Source: Mesobacillus sp. AQ2 (GTDB taxonomy: Bacteria; Bacillota; Bacilli; Bacillales; Cytobacillaceae). From it: a DNA stretch of 64,000 bases. The notes below the pieces were generated by a model. The model ran no database searches and had not been told where the DNA came from. It was given only the letters and a program-made list of their open reading frames with translations. The position numbers were made by a program, and so were the translations under genes. This document shows, in pieces, positions 28,811-41,746 of this stretch (positions are counted from its first letter, which is position 1; the number at the start of each line of letters is the position of its first letter). Where the stretch lies: contig NZ_CP126080.1 of the NCBI RefSeq assembly GCF_030122805.1, positions 1,183,001 through 1,247,000 on the forward strand, in the 5' to 3' direction.

Positions 28811-29686
28811 ATGGAGGATATCCTTCGTTCGATTTATCAAGAACGTGCAAGCCACCCTAACACCGTAGGAGTGGTGGCGGTGGAGAAGAGACATAAAGCG
28901 CTCGCTGCGACCGATACATTTGATGTCATTTTGCTTATTATAGTGAAAGAAAATGAAGAACCTGTGTTTGTTAAACATTATTCCTATCAGGATAAAAAAG
29001 CCGCCATGCATATTGTAACCGAAAAGCAGATCAATGATTGGCTCCTAACTGGCAGCAATAAAAAGATTTTTGATTGGCTTTACAATGGGAAGATAATTTT
29101 TGATCGAAATGAAAAAATCGCTGATTTAAAACATGAACTTAAAGAATTTCCGTTTTTCGGACGCAAAATAAAAATGGGAATTGAGTTTGCCAAGTTGATC
29201 AGAAGGTACTCAGATGGCAAGATGCTATTTGATAACTTTAACTATTTGGATGCCTACAATTATGTTGTGCATTCATTGCATCATCTTGCAAGACTTGCAG
29301 TGATAGAGAATGGCTTTCATCCCGAAGTGACCGTCTGGCATCAAGTGAAGCAGATCGAGCCAGAAATCTATAAGTTATACGAAGAGTTAATTTGCAGTGA
29401 AGAGACAATAGAAAAAAGGCTTGAACTCTTGTTCCTGGCAAGCGAATTCCTGATCCACAAAAGGACAAAAGTAGGGAGCCAGCATTTAGTGGAAGTGATG
29501 GAAGGTGAAGAGTATTGGGCATTCAGTGACCTGATGTCCCATCCAGAACTTTTACCGTATTCTGTTGACCTAGGAATCCTTGTAGAGTATTTGATTGATA
29601 AGAAAATCATTGAAGTAGTAAACGTAGAAACGAAAGGACAGGGCATTTATCACAGATATTATAAGGTTGCTGAAAAGTTATCCTGA
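28811..29686 (+). CDS. ygxA: YgxA-like nucleotidyltransferase-like protein
   Basis: Encodes 291 residues. Start ATG 28811 after GGAGGAG; the ATG at 28769 lacks a site. An N-terminal nucleotidyltransferase-like domain (about 1-120, VGVVAVEKRHKALAATDTFDVILLI) and a helical C-terminal half are expected by family. The usual GS...D-x-D catalytic pattern of nucleotidyltransferases is not obvious (DTFDV is the nearest), so enzymatic activity is unproven. It directly precedes the rrn operon, as in B. subtilis. Confidence 0.85.
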   Translation: MEDILRSIYQERASHPNTVGVVAVEKRHKALAATDTFDVILLIIVKENEEPVFVKHYSYQDKKAAMHIVTEKQINDWLLTGSNKKIFDWLYNGKIIFDRNEKIADLKHELKEFPFFGRKIKMGIEFAKLIRRYSDGKMLFDNFNYLDAYNYVVHSLHHLARLAVIENGFHPEVTVWHQVKQIEPEIYKLYEELICSEETIEKRLELLFLASEFLIHKRTKVGSQHLVEVMEGEEYWAFSDLMSHPELLPYSVDLGILVEYLIDKKIIEVVNVETKGQGIYHRYYKVAEKLS

Positions 29687-29703
29687 AAAAACGAAAAAAC
29701 CTA

Positions 29704-29732
29704 TTGACCATTCAAAAAATACTTGGTATATT
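29704..29732 (+). promoter_or_regulatory. rRNA operon promoter P1
   Basis: TTGACC, 17 bp, TATATT. The predicted start lies near 29739. Confidence 0.8.
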
Positions 29733-29828
29733 AATAACCGTCGCTGCGGAACATAGCAAAAACATTTTCGCGGCAGACGGTTTACAACTTAAAAGTATTT
29801 TTCACTGAAAAACATTTTTAGAAAAGTG

Positions 29829-29857
29829 TTGACAGAAAAAATGCCCGATGGTATATT
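29829..29857 (+). promoter_or_regulatory. rRNA operon promoter P2
   Basis: TTGACA, 17 bp, TATATT, 125 bp after P1. A boxA-like antitermination sequence (TGCTCTTTGAAAACT) follows near 29894. Confidence 0.85.
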
Positions 29858-30005
29858 AGTAAAGTCGCTTCTGGGCGGCATGCTAACTAACTTGCTCTTT
29901 GAAAACTAAACAAACAAGCGTCAACAAACAATAAATTATCATGCTTCTATTAATTATAGAAGACATGAGCCAACGTTTTAACTTATGAGCTAACTCATAA
30001 CTCTT

Positions 30006-34713
<4,708 letters not shown>

Positions 34714-34719
34714 AATACG

Positions 34720-34838
<119 letters not shown>

Positions 34839-34930
34839 TGATCATTCGATTCCCTTGTTTTCTTCTTACACATTATCTAGTTTTGAGGGAATAAAGATTT
34901 TTACGAAGTGAAATATCTTTAAAATTTCTC

Positions 34931-34958
34931 TTGCAAAATGCACTAAAGACAGTATAAT
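34931..34958 (+). promoter_or_regulatory. Candidate promoter directly before 5S rRNA
   Basis: TTGCAA, 16 bp, perfect TATAAT; predicted start near 34965, 15 bp before 5S. It could drive 5S and the tRNA cluster apart from the main rrn promoters. Confidence 0.5.
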
Positions 34959-34979
34959 AGATATTGTCTTGAAAAAATG

Positions 34980-35095
<116 letters not shown>

Positions 35096-35162
35096 AAGAT
35101 GCATTTGACATCTTCTTTCAAAGATACGGATTGTGTATCCAGGTCGGAGAAATCATTACTAT

Positions 35163-35237
35163 TCCGCAGTAGCTCAGTGGTAGAGCACTCGGCTGTTAAC
35201 CGAGCGGTCGTAGGTTCGAATCCTACCTGCGGAGCCA
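35163..35237 (+). tRNA. tRNA-Asn (GTT)
   Basis: 75 nt cloverleaf with CCA encoded; anticodon loop CTGTTAA. First of 15 tRNAs after 5S. Confidence 0.95.
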
Positions 35238-35241
35238 ATTT

Positions 35242-35333
35242 GGAGAGCTGTCCGAGAGGTCGAAGGAGCACGATTGGAAATCGTGTAGACGGTCAACGCT
35301 GTCTCAAGGGTTCGAATCCCTTGCTCTCCGCCA
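35242..35333 (+). tRNA. tRNA-Ser (GGA)
   Basis: 92 nt class II tRNA with long variable arm; anticodon GGA; CCA encoded. Confidence 0.95.
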
Positions 35334-35350
35334 TAGAAACTTAAACAAAA

Positions 35351-35425
35351 GGCCCCTTGGTCAAGCGGTTAAGACACCGCCCTTTCACGGCGGTAACACG
35401 GGTTCGAATCCCGTAGGGGTCACCA
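35351..35425 (+). tRNA. tRNA-Glu (TTC)
   Basis: 75 nt; anticodon loop CTTTCAC; CCA encoded. Confidence 0.95.
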
Positions 35426-35451
35426 TTTTCTTTAATAAGTAACATAACAAT

Positions 35452-35527
35452 GGAGGATTAGCTCAGCTGGGAGAGCATCTGCCTTACAAGCAGAGGGTCG
35501 GCGGTTCGATCCCGTCATCCTCCACCA
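35452..35527 (+). tRNA. tRNA-Val (TAC)
   Basis: 76 nt; anticodon loop CTTACAA; CCA encoded. Confidence 0.95.
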
Positions 35528-35543
35528 TAAGTTTTTTGATGAA

Positions 35544-35683
35544 TTATTACCGTCGCGGGGTGGAGCAACGAGCGTTACTTCACTGTATGAACTGCGAGTT
35601 GTACCGATCGAGCTGCTGCTTGAGTAAGCTTCCTGGGATCGGAACAGTCAATGCTCTCTAAGAGCATAAATCAAATAACATTT
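35544..35683 (+). pseudogene. Partial duplication of the tRNA-fMet 5' end plus ~116 bp
   Basis: A 24-bp direct repeat (35544-35567 and 35684-35707) covers 10 bp of leader and the first 14 nt of tRNA-fMet. The copy at 35554 breaks off after CGCGGGGTGGAGCA and runs into sequence with no tRNA fold. That sequence holds a CCGATC/GATCGG dyad and the hairpin TGCTCTCTAAGAGCA, and no gene. Confidence 0.75.
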
Positions 35684-35693
35684 TTATTACCGT

Positions 35694-35767
<74 letters not shown>

Positions 35768-35807
35768 TCATGAAGTGCTTTTCAAGTTAATCACTTGAAA
35801 AGATTTT

Positions 35808-35883
35808 GGTCCCGTGGTGTAGCGGTTAACATGCCTGCCTGTCACGCAGGAGATCGCCGGTTCGATCCCGGTCGGGACCGCCA
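35808..35883 (+). tRNA. tRNA-Asp (GTC)
   Basis: 76 nt; anticodon loop CTGTCAC; CCA encoded. Confidence 0.95.
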
Positions 35884-35889
35884 GTATAT

Positions 35890-35965
35890 GGCTCAGTAGC
35901 TCAGTCGGTAGAGCAAAGGACTGAAAATCCTTGTGTCGGCGGTTCGATTCCGTCCTGAGCCACCA
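35890..35965 (+). tRNA. tRNA-Phe (GAA)
   Basis: 76 nt; anticodon loop CTGAAAA; CCA encoded. The tRNA-Thr that follows Phe in the B. subtilis counterpart is absent here. Confidence 0.95.
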
Positions 35966-36034
35966 TTTAAAATTTCCTGGTTAATCAGGAAATTGAGTAA
36001 ATGGGTTTTTTAACATCGGAAATGATGTTATAAT

Positions 36035-36119
36035 GGAGGGGTAGCGAAGTGGCTAAACGCGGCGGACTGTAAATCCGCTCCCTCAGGGTTCGGCGGTTCG
36101 AATCCGTCCCCCTCCACCA
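36035..36119 (+). tRNA. tRNA-Tyr (GTA)
   Basis: 85 nt class II tRNA; anticodon loop CTGTAAA; CCA encoded. Confidence 0.95.
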
Positions 36120-36127
36120 TTTATCAT

Positions 36128-36201
36128 AGGGGTATAGTTTAAAGGTAGAACGAAGGTCTCCAAAACCTTTGGTGTGGGTTCGATTCCTACTACCCCTGCC
36201 A
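36128..36201 (+). tRNA. tRNA-Trp (CCA)
   Basis: 74 nt; anticodon loop CTCCAAA; CCA encoded. Confidence 0.95.
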
Positions 36202-36211
36202 ATTTTATAAT

Positions 36212-36288
36212 GGCGATTGTGGCGAAGTGGTTAACGCATCGGATTGTGGTTCCGACATTCGTGGGTTCGATTCCCATCAGTCGCCCCA
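36212..36288 (+). tRNA. tRNA-His (GTG)
   Basis: 77 nt including the extra 5' G typical of tRNA-His; anticodon loop TTGTGGT; CCA encoded. Confidence 0.94.
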
Positions 36289-36328
36289 TTTCAAATCACA
36301 TATTCAATCAGTATTGAATATAATATAT

Positions 36329-36403
36329 TGGGCTATAGCCAAGCGGTAAGGCAACGGACTTTGACTCCGTCATGCGTTGGTTCGAATCCAGCTAGCCCAG
36401 CCA
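36329..36403 (+). tRNA. tRNA-Gln (TTG)
   Basis: 75 nt; anticodon loop CTTTGAC; CCA encoded. Confidence 0.95.
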
Positions 36404-36406
36404 TTT

Positions 36407-36481
36407 GCGGAAGTAGTTCAGTGGTAGAATACAACCTTGCCAAGGTTGGGGTCGCGGGTTCGAATCCCGTCTTCCGCTCCA
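36407..36481 (+). tRNA. tRNA-Gly (GCC)
   Basis: 75 nt; anticodon loop TTGCCAA; CCA encoded; only 3 bp after tRNA-Gln. Confidence 0.95.
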
Positions 36482-36490
36482 ATATAATAT

Positions 36491-36565
36491 GGCGGCATAG
36501 CCAAGTGGTAAGGCAAAGGTCTGCAAAACCTTTATTCACCGGTTCAAATCCGGTTGCCGCCTCCA
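36491..36565 (+). tRNA. tRNA-Cys (GCA)
   Basis: 75 nt; anticodon loop CTGCAAA; CCA encoded. Confidence 0.95.
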
Positions 36566-36606
36566 CTAATTATTTAGTGGAATTGCAGTATTTGAAATCT
36601 TCATAT

Positions 36607-36691
36607 GCCGGTGTGGCGGAATTGGCAGACGCGCACGACTCAAAATCGTGTTCCTTCTGGAGTGTCGGTTCGACCCCGACCACCGGTACCA
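36607..36691 (+). tRNA. tRNA-Leu (CAA)
   Basis: 85 nt class II tRNA; anticodon loop CTCAAAA between CACGA/TCGTG; CCA encoded. Confidence 0.94.
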
Positions 36692-36743
36692 TCTTTATTT
36701 TAAACAGGATCTCCTGTTTTCTTTATTTTCATAAGATATGTAT

Positions 36744-36817
36744 GCGGGTGTAGTTTACTGGTAAAACCTCAGCCTTCCAAGCTGATGTAGTGGGTTCGAT
36801 TCCCATCACCCGCTCCA
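36744..36817 (+). tRNA. tRNA-Gly (TCC)
   Basis: 74 nt; anticodon loop CTTCCAA; CCA encoded. Last tRNA of the cluster. Confidence 0.94.
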
Positions 36818-36830
36818 TACATACGTGACT

Positions 36831-36876
36831 AACGCAGTATATCGTTTCCAGAAAACGATATACTGCGTTTTTTTTT
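36831..36876 (+). terminator. Terminator of the rrn-tRNA operon
   Basis: Near-perfect long stem AACGCAGTATATCGTTT / AAACGATATACTGCGTT followed by nine T. Confidence 0.95.
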
Positions 36877-36877
36877 C

Positions 36878-37064
36878 TTGGCTCTGTTAAAGCCCAATGT
36901 TGTTTTTACTCCTGTTGATTGTAGTGGAAGGCGCGTAGACTCCTGCGGGCGCAGCTGGCCAGGTGAGACCCCGCAGGAGCAAAGCGACGAGGAGGCTCAG
37001 CGCCAGCCCCGCGGAAAGCGAAGCGCCTGGAACGAAAATCAACAGCCTTGTTTAACAGAGCCAA
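36878..37064. mobile_element. 187-bp MITE-like element with 14-bp terminal inverted repeats
   Basis: Ends are TTGGCTCTGTTAAA (36878-36891) and TTTAACAGAGCCAA (37051-37064), exact inverted copies. A second inverted pair GTTGATT / AATCAAC lies inside. The centre is GC-rich and can fold around CTCCTGCGG / CCGCAGGAG. The 4-bp sequence TTTC flanks both ends, a possible target-site duplication. No transposase is encoded. It is inserted right behind the tRNA terminator. Confidence 0.8.
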
Positions 37065-37113
37065 TTTCTTTGATAGATGTGGAATCAGTAGCCCCGTGCT
37101 CGGTTGGCCAAAT

Positions 37114-37137
37114 AGAAAAAAGGATGCATCAGCATCC
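37114..37137 (-). terminator. Terminator of the B3/4-domain gene
   Basis: GGATGC / GCATCC stem with TGAT loop overlapping the stop codon; minus-strand tail TTTTTT. Confidence 0.85.
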
Positions 37138-37797
37138 CACGAGTTTAAATGTACCAGTTCCTCCATGAATCTGGGTGAACATATTCATGAGTGATTCGGT
37201 CATCTTCTCCATTTCTGTTGACGGAGAAGAAGGCCTTAAATAGACAATCTGCAACGCATTTCTTGTTTCTTCTGTCACTGCGGTCCTTTCAGAATCGACA
37301 AAAGGGCTTCCGAACGGTCCTTTATCGTCTGCAGATATGATCAAGTTAGCAAGATTATTAGTTCTGCCATTCAGACCTCCGTACTCTTCATTTTCTTCGC
37401 CAACTTTAATTGTGATATTCCCCTGCAGTTTGTCACTGTCGTAAATACCAATTGGAATTTGATATTCAAGCGAGAAGAAATTATTCAGATCTATCGCACT
37501 ATGTATGGTTTGAAGGTAATTCTGCTTAGAGATCCTTCGGTAAAGGGCTTCGGCCGAATGTCTATATCGGTTAGGATCCTTCCCCGTTGCTTTGAAGATT
37601 CCTCGCCACTCTTTGATTCCTTCAAGCTCCGTAACGTTTTTTTCCAAAAGGTCAAAGTATATTGATTCCTGGAAGAGCTGCAGTCTGCCTTTCAACATTT
37701 GAGGAGACTCGCCTACTTGTATGTTCTTATACTCGATCATTCCGATTGTGAATCCGGGATTGAGATTGCATATCATCCTGGAAACTTGAATTTCCAT
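37129..37797 (-). CDS. B3/B4 tRNA-binding domain protein (PheRS beta-like)
   Basis: Encodes 222 residues. The B3/4 domain of phenylalanyl-tRNA synthetase beta, which edits or binds mischarged tRNA, also exists as stand-alone proteins (COG3382); this is one. Seen: FKATGKDPNRYRHSAEALYRRI (about 79-100), typical of the group, and GPFGSPFVDSERTAVTEET. A role in editing free amino acids or tRNA is inferred only. Start ATG 37797 follows GGAGGTGG; the ATG at 37836 has no site. It lies beside the tRNA cluster and the tRNA-modification genes queG and trmL. Confidence 0.8.
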   Translation of the reverse strand: MEIQVSRMICNLNPGFTIGMIEYKNIQVGESPQMLKGRLQLFQESIYFDLLEKNVTELEGIKEWRGIFKATGKDPNRYRHSAEALYRRISKQNYLQTIHSAIDLNNFFSLEYQIPIGIYDSDKLQGNITIKVGEENEEYGGLNGRTNNLANLIISADDKGPFGSPFVDSERTAVTEETRNALQIVYLRPSSPSTEMEKMTESLMNMFTQIHGGTGTFKLVGC

Positions 37798-37904
37798 TGA
37801 TTCCACCTCCAAATCTGCTTTAAAATAGTTTATCATAAAAGAGATTTGCTTTTAAATTTATGGGATTCATATATAGATATCAAAATAGGAAGGGGGTATC
37901 CGCA

Positions 37905-39062
37905 ATGGATATGGCAAGTTTGAAGAAGGAGATCATAGCTTACAGCAAAACGATCGGCATCGATAAAATTGGTTTTGCAGCACCATCGACCTTTGAAGAG
38001 ATGAAGGTCCGGTTATACATGCAGCAGCAACTTCACTATCAATCAGGATTTGAAGAAAAGGATATTGAAAAGAGAACGGAGCCTGCCCTGATTTTTGATC
38101 GTCCTAAATCAATCATTTCGATTGCTCTCGCCTATCCTTCAAAAATGAAAACGAAAGTGATCAGCAAGAAGGGGGAAAGGCGGGGAATCTTCTGTCGGGC
38201 GTCATGGGGGACTGATTACCACGCGGTCCTGAGGGACAGGCTGAAAAAACTCGAGGAATTTATTGCTTTGAAAGTTCCTGAAGCCCGCTTCAAATCGATG
38301 GTCGATACGGGTGAACTGGTGGACAGGGCAGTTGCGGAACGAGCGGGCATCGGCTGGAGCGGCAAAAACTGTTCGATTATCACACCCGAGTTTGGATCAT
38401 ACGTCTATCTAGGCGAAATGATTACGAATATACCGTTTGAGCCTGACCATCCCATGGAGGATCGTTGTGGCAGCTGTAACAAGTGTGTGGATGTCTGTCC
38501 TACAGGTGCGCTGGTACAGGGCGGTCAGCTGGATGCGCAAAAATGTATTGCTTTTGTGACTCAAACTAAGGGGTTTTTAGCGGATGAGTTTCGGGATAAG
38601 CTGGGCAACCGATTATATGGCTGTGATACTTGCCAGACAGTTTGCCCAGAAAACAAAGGGAAGGATTTTCATTTCCATGAAGAAATGGAGCCAGACCCTG
38701 AAATTGCAAAGCCGTTGCTGAAACCTTTATTGACCATCAGCAACCGGGAGTTTAAAGAAAAATTCGGACATGTTTCAGGTTCATGGCGCGGAAAGAAGCC
38801 TATCCAGCGTAATGCGATTATTGCCCTGGCTCATTTTAAGGATGATACAGCGATACCGGAGTTGATAATGGTCCTGAAGGAGGATCCAAGACCTGTTCTC
38901 AGAGGAACGGCAGCATGGGCGCTTGGCAAAATTGGCGGACACGACGCGTTGGACGCATTGCAGCATGCTTCTTCTTTTGAGAAGGATGAAGAAGTATTGC
39001 AGGAAATCAGTAAAGGCTTGGATTTTTTTAATGAAAAGGAACAGTCTGATATCCCAATTTAG
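37905..39062 (+). CDS. queG: Epoxyqueuosine reductase QueG
   Basis: Encodes 385 residues. Carries out the last step of queuosine synthesis in tRNA, reducing epoxyqueuosine with cobalamin and two 4Fe-4S clusters. Seen: the cluster motifs CGSCNKCVDVCPTGAL (about 187-202) and CDTCQTVCPENK (about 242-253), the DUF1730 N-terminal region, and a C-terminal pair of HEAT-like repeats (from about 305) present in the longer members. Start ATG 37905 lies 8 bases after AGGGGG. The cobalamin need fits the adenosyltransferase-bearing genome, although QueG uses cobalamin differently. Homologue of B. subtilis yhbA. Confidence 0.94.
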   Translation: MDMASLKKEIIAYSKTIGIDKIGFAAPSTFEEMKVRLYMQQQLHYQSGFEEKDIEKRTEPALIFDRPKSIISIALAYPSKMKTKVISKKGERRGIFCRASWGTDYHAVLRDRLKKLEEFIALKVPEARFKSMVDTGELVDRAVAERAGIGWSGKNCSIITPEFGSYVYLGEMITNIPFEPDHPMEDRCGSCNKCVDVCPTGALVQGGQLDAQKCIAFVTQTKGFLADEFRDKLGNRLYGCDTCQTVCPENKGKDFHFHEEMEPDPEIAKPLLKPLLTISNREFKEKFGHVSGSWRGKKPIQRNAIIALAHFKDDTAIPELIMVLKEDPRPVLRGTAAWALGKIGGHDALDALQHASSFEKDEEVLQEISKGLDFFNEKEQSDIPI

Positions 39063-39065
39063 GAC

Positions 39066-39098
39066 AGAATGGATTTTTAATAATCCATTCTTTTTTTA
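39066..39098 (+). terminator. Intrinsic terminator of queG
   Basis: AGAATGGATT / AATCCATTCT stem with TTTTTTT tail. Confidence 0.9.
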
Positions 39099-39152
39099 TG
39101 CCTTAAATCCCTTGCTCCTTCATAAACATGATAGGTGAAGGGAGAGATGAGT

Positions 39153-40043
39153 ATGCGTAAACAACTGCAGGAGCTGCTGGAACAGCGAGTCCTTCAATGT
39201 GTATCCATGCCTCGCAATCAATTGCATGAGTGTGCGGGCATTGAGTTAAAAAAGCAGAGCTTTGCAAACAGGTCTGCTGAGATTGTAAAAGCAAAGGCAG
39301 ATGGCAGGATTAAGCAAAGATTTGAAGATAATGAGAATGCATCTGTTTTATATGATGTTCACTTTCAGTATTTGATCAAGCAAAGAGGTTTATTTTACAT
39401 GGAGGAAGAAGTGGAAAAGAGGCGGGCCGAATTCTACAAAGGGATCCTGGTGAACGACGAGAAGTTGAATGAAAATGAACCCACGGAGAAAATTGAAGAG
39501 GCTTTGCCTGTCTTTTCGCATGAGGTGGACGGACAGGAGAGGAAGGGCTTCAGATATGATAGGTTAAAGGCTGTCCAGTATGCTGAACGCTGGTGGAATG
39601 ACTATAATCCCGCATATAAGAAGTTCGAAGTGGATTGTACCAATTATATATCGCAGTGTCTGCATGTTGGCGGGGCACCGATGAGAGGCTATCCAAACCG
39701 AAGCAATGGCTGGTGGATGCAGAATAATAACTGGAGCTTCAGCTGGTCGGTTGCTAATGCGTTGCGCTGGCATATTCCTGGTTCAAAGTTTGGGCTAAGG
39801 GGCAGAGAGGTGAGCAGTGCTGAAAAGCTGAAGCTCGGCGATGTGATCTGCTACGATTTCCAGGGAGATGGACGATTCGATCATACGACCATTGTAACCG
39901 GGCATGACGCGGACGGAATGCCGCTTGTCAACGCCCATACGTATAACTCCCGAATGAGGTACTGGGCATATGAGGATTCGACGGCCTATACCCCGAATAT
40001 AAAGTATAAGTTCCTTATGATTACTGATGACCGTGATGAGTGA
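39153..40043 (+). CDS. yhbB: YhbB-like amidase-domain protein
   Basis: Encodes 296 residues. The C-terminal half is the Amidase_6 domain: AVQYAERWWNDYNPAYKKFEVDCTNYISQCLHVGG (Cys about 167 as likely nucleophile), the FDHTTIVTGHD His and an NAHTYN polar residue form a Cys-His-Asn/Asp type site. The N-terminal 130 residues are charged and helical. No signal peptide is visible, so substrate access is unclear. In B. subtilis yhbB sits between queG and trmL as here. Start ATG 39153 is 8 bases after AAGGGAG; the GTG and ATG upstream lie inside that site. Confidence 0.85.
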   Translation: MRKQLQELLEQRVLQCVSMPRNQLHECAGIELKKQSFANRSAEIVKAKADGRIKQRFEDNENASVLYDVHFQYLIKQRGLFYMEEEVEKRRAEFYKGILVNDEKLNENEPTEKIEEALPVFSHEVDGQERKGFRYDRLKAVQYAERWWNDYNPAYKKFEVDCTNYISQCLHVGGAPMRGYPNRSNGWWMQNNNWSFSWSVANALRWHIPGSKFGLRGREVSSAEKLKLGDVICYDFQGDGRFDHTTIVTGHDADGMPLVNAHTYNSRMRYWAYEDSTAYTPNIKYKFLMITDDRDE

Positions 40044-40118
40044 ATAGAAGGGCCGTTTCTTTTGCTGTGAAGGAGTGTAATGGTATAATAGCTGTAGTTT
40101 TGATTAGAGGTGAAAGTC

Positions 40119-40598
40119 ATGGCATTGCATGTTGTATTATACCAGCCGCTCATTCCAGCCAACACTGGCAATATCGCGCGCACATGCGCTGGTACCGATA
40201 CCAAGCTTCACTTGATCAGGCCGTTGGGATTTTCAACGGATGATAAGATGCTGAAGCGTGCCGGGTTGGATTATTGGGAACACGTAAAGATCCATTACTA
40301 TGATTCGCTGGATGATTTTTATCAACAGAATGAGGGTGGAAAATTCTTTTATGTGACCAAGTTTGGCAAGAAGGCGCATTCTGCTTTTGATTATAGTGCA
40401 ACCGATCAGGAGTACTTCTTTATTTTTGGCCGGGAAACAACCGGACTTCCTAAAGAAGTGATTGAAAACAATATGGACAGATGCCTGAGGCTGCCTATGA
40501 ATGAAAATATTCGTTCATTAAATCTGTCCAATACAGCCGCTATCCTGATTTATGAGGCATTGAGGCAGCAGGATTATCGCGATTTGCGCAAATATTAG
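40119..40598 (+). CDS. trmL: tRNA (cytidine/uridine(34)-2'-O)-methyltransferase TrmL
   Basis: Encodes 159 residues. SPOUT methyltransferase that methylates the wobble ribose of tRNA-Leu isoacceptors. Seen: N-terminal VVLYQPLIPANTGNIARTC (residues 5-23) and the trefoil-knot cofactor motifs FGRETTGLP and LNLSNTAAILIYEAL. The cluster contains tRNA-Leu(CAA), a known substrate class. Start ATG 40119 after AGAGGTGAAAG; the GTG at 40110 is inside the ribosome site. Corresponds to B. subtilis cspR. Confidence 0.93.
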   Translation: MALHVVLYQPLIPANTGNIARTCAGTDTKLHLIRPLGFSTDDKMLKRAGLDYWEHVKIHYYDSLDDFYQQNEGGKFFYVTKFGKKAHSAFDYSATDQEYFFIFGRETTGLPKEVIENNMDRCLRLPMNENIRSLNLSNTAAILIYEALRQQDYRDLRKY

Positions 40599-40622
40599 GA
40601 GGCCTTTTCAGGTCTCCTTTTT
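40597..40622 (+). terminator. Intrinsic terminator of trmL
   Basis: AGGAGGCCT / AGGTCTCCT stem with TTTTT tail. Confidence 0.8.
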
Positions 40623-40657
40623 GGCATTGCCATTATATTAAAGGAGATGAGAGAAGA

Positions 40658-41407
40658 ATGAACCAGGTAATCGAAACCATTTTAAACCATCGCTCAGTAA
40701 GGAGCTTTAGGGATCAGACGCTGGACCGGGAACAGATAGAAGCGATTGTAAAAAGCGCACAGGCAGCTTCTACTTCCAGCTTCGTCCAGGCTTATTCGAT
40801 TATTGGCGTGACGGACCAGGAGAATAAGGACAGGCTGTCTGAAATTGCCGGGAATCAGGCATATGTTGCAGCTAATGGCCATTTCTTTGTGTTTTGTGCG
40901 GACCTTCATCGCCATAAGGTCTTGGCTGAGATGGAGAATGTTGATTTGAATGATTCAATTGAGAGTACGGAGAAATTCATGGTTGCATTGATCGATGCGG
41001 CCCTGGCTGCGCAGAATGCTGCAATTGCTGCTGAGTCAATGGGTCTTGGTATTTGCTATATCGGCGGAATCCGCAATGACCTGGAAGCAGTAAAAGAAGT
41101 TTTAAAGACGCCTGAACATGTTATTCCTCTGTTTGGCATGGCAGTAGGTTATCCTAATAAGGAGACGGATTTAAAGCCTCGTCTTGCAATGGAACATGTC
41201 TATATGGAAAATGAGTATCAGCAGGACCAGAGCTTGTTTGAGAAACAGCTGCAGGATTATAATGAAACGACCTCGCAATACTACCGTGAAAGAACGGGTG
41301 GGAAACGTGAGGACACCTGGACTGGCCAAATGGCCAAGATGCTAGGCCGTAAATCGCGGATGTATATGAAGGAATTCGTGGAAAAACAGAATTTGAATAA
41401 AAAATAA
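40658..41407 (+). CDS. nfsA: Oxygen-insensitive NADPH nitroreductase (NfsA family)
   Basis: Encodes 249 residues. FMN-dependent two-electron reductase of nitroaromatics, quinones or flavin/disulfide substrates. Seen: HRSVRSFRDQTL (residues 12-23), the FMN phosphate contact, QAASTSSFVQAYS, and GLGICYIGGIRND with PLFGMAVGYP typical of NfsA/Frp proteins. B. subtilis NfrA1 and YcnD are relatives. Start follows AAAGGAGATG. It is set between trmL and prkA, a place occupied by other yhb genes in B. subtilis. Confidence 0.9.
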   Translation: MNQVIETILNHRSVRSFRDQTLDREQIEAIVKSAQAASTSSFVQAYSIIGVTDQENKDRLSEIAGNQAYVAANGHFFVFCADLHRHKVLAEMENVDLNDSIESTEKFMVALIDAALAAQNAAIAAESMGLGICYIGGIRNDLEAVKEVLKTPEHVIPLFGMAVGYPNKETDLKPRLAMEHVYMENEYQQDQSLFEKQLQDYNETTSQYYRERTGGKREDTWTGQMAKMLGRKSRMYMKEFVEKQNLNKK

Positions 41408-41421
41408 TGATTAAAAAGTAA

Positions 41422-41450
41422 AAAAGCTGCCAATCGGCAGCTTTTTATTT
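41422..41450. terminator. Bidirectional terminator
   Basis: AAAAAGCTGCC / GGCAGCTTTTT stem, serving nfsA and the convergent small gene; it overlaps the latter's stop codon. Confidence 0.85.
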
Positions 41451-41540
41451 TTTGGTGATCCCCGGCTTATCATCGTAACCTGAAGTGAAGATTGCAGATA
41501 AGAATGCAACTGTGACGCCCAGAATTAGAATTAGTTTCAT
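41445..41540 (-). CDS. 31-residue hydrophobic peptide
   Basis: ATG follows GGGAGG at 10 bases. The peptide has a hydrophobic stretch of about 16 residues (MKLILILGVTVAFLSAIF) and a polar tail (TSGYDDKPGITKK), the shape of a single-span membrane or secreted microprotein. The frame is flanked by a good ribosome site and ends exactly at a terminator stem. I do not recognise the family; no function can be given. Confidence 0.6.
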   Translation of the reverse strand: MKLILILGVTVAFLSAIFTSGYDDKPGITKK

Positions 41541-41746
41541 GTATGTAAGCCTCCCTTTTACTGGATTTTGTCCATATAGAATTTATTATAGCCTATTATC
41601 TTCGAACTGTGAAGGAGAGGCTCTTAGTTTTTGCATCAGGAATTAAAAAGGACAATCAGGATGGACCAACGATTACGCATGTTCAAATTGTTTGCTGCAT
41701 AGAATTTATTAATCGTCTCTTGATAACGCTACATGGGGAGGTCCAT

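Noticed and set aside
36244-36753. A 169-codon frame through the tRNA cluster
   Set aside because: It runs through His, Gln, Gly, Cys and Leu tRNA genes, which explain the sequence.
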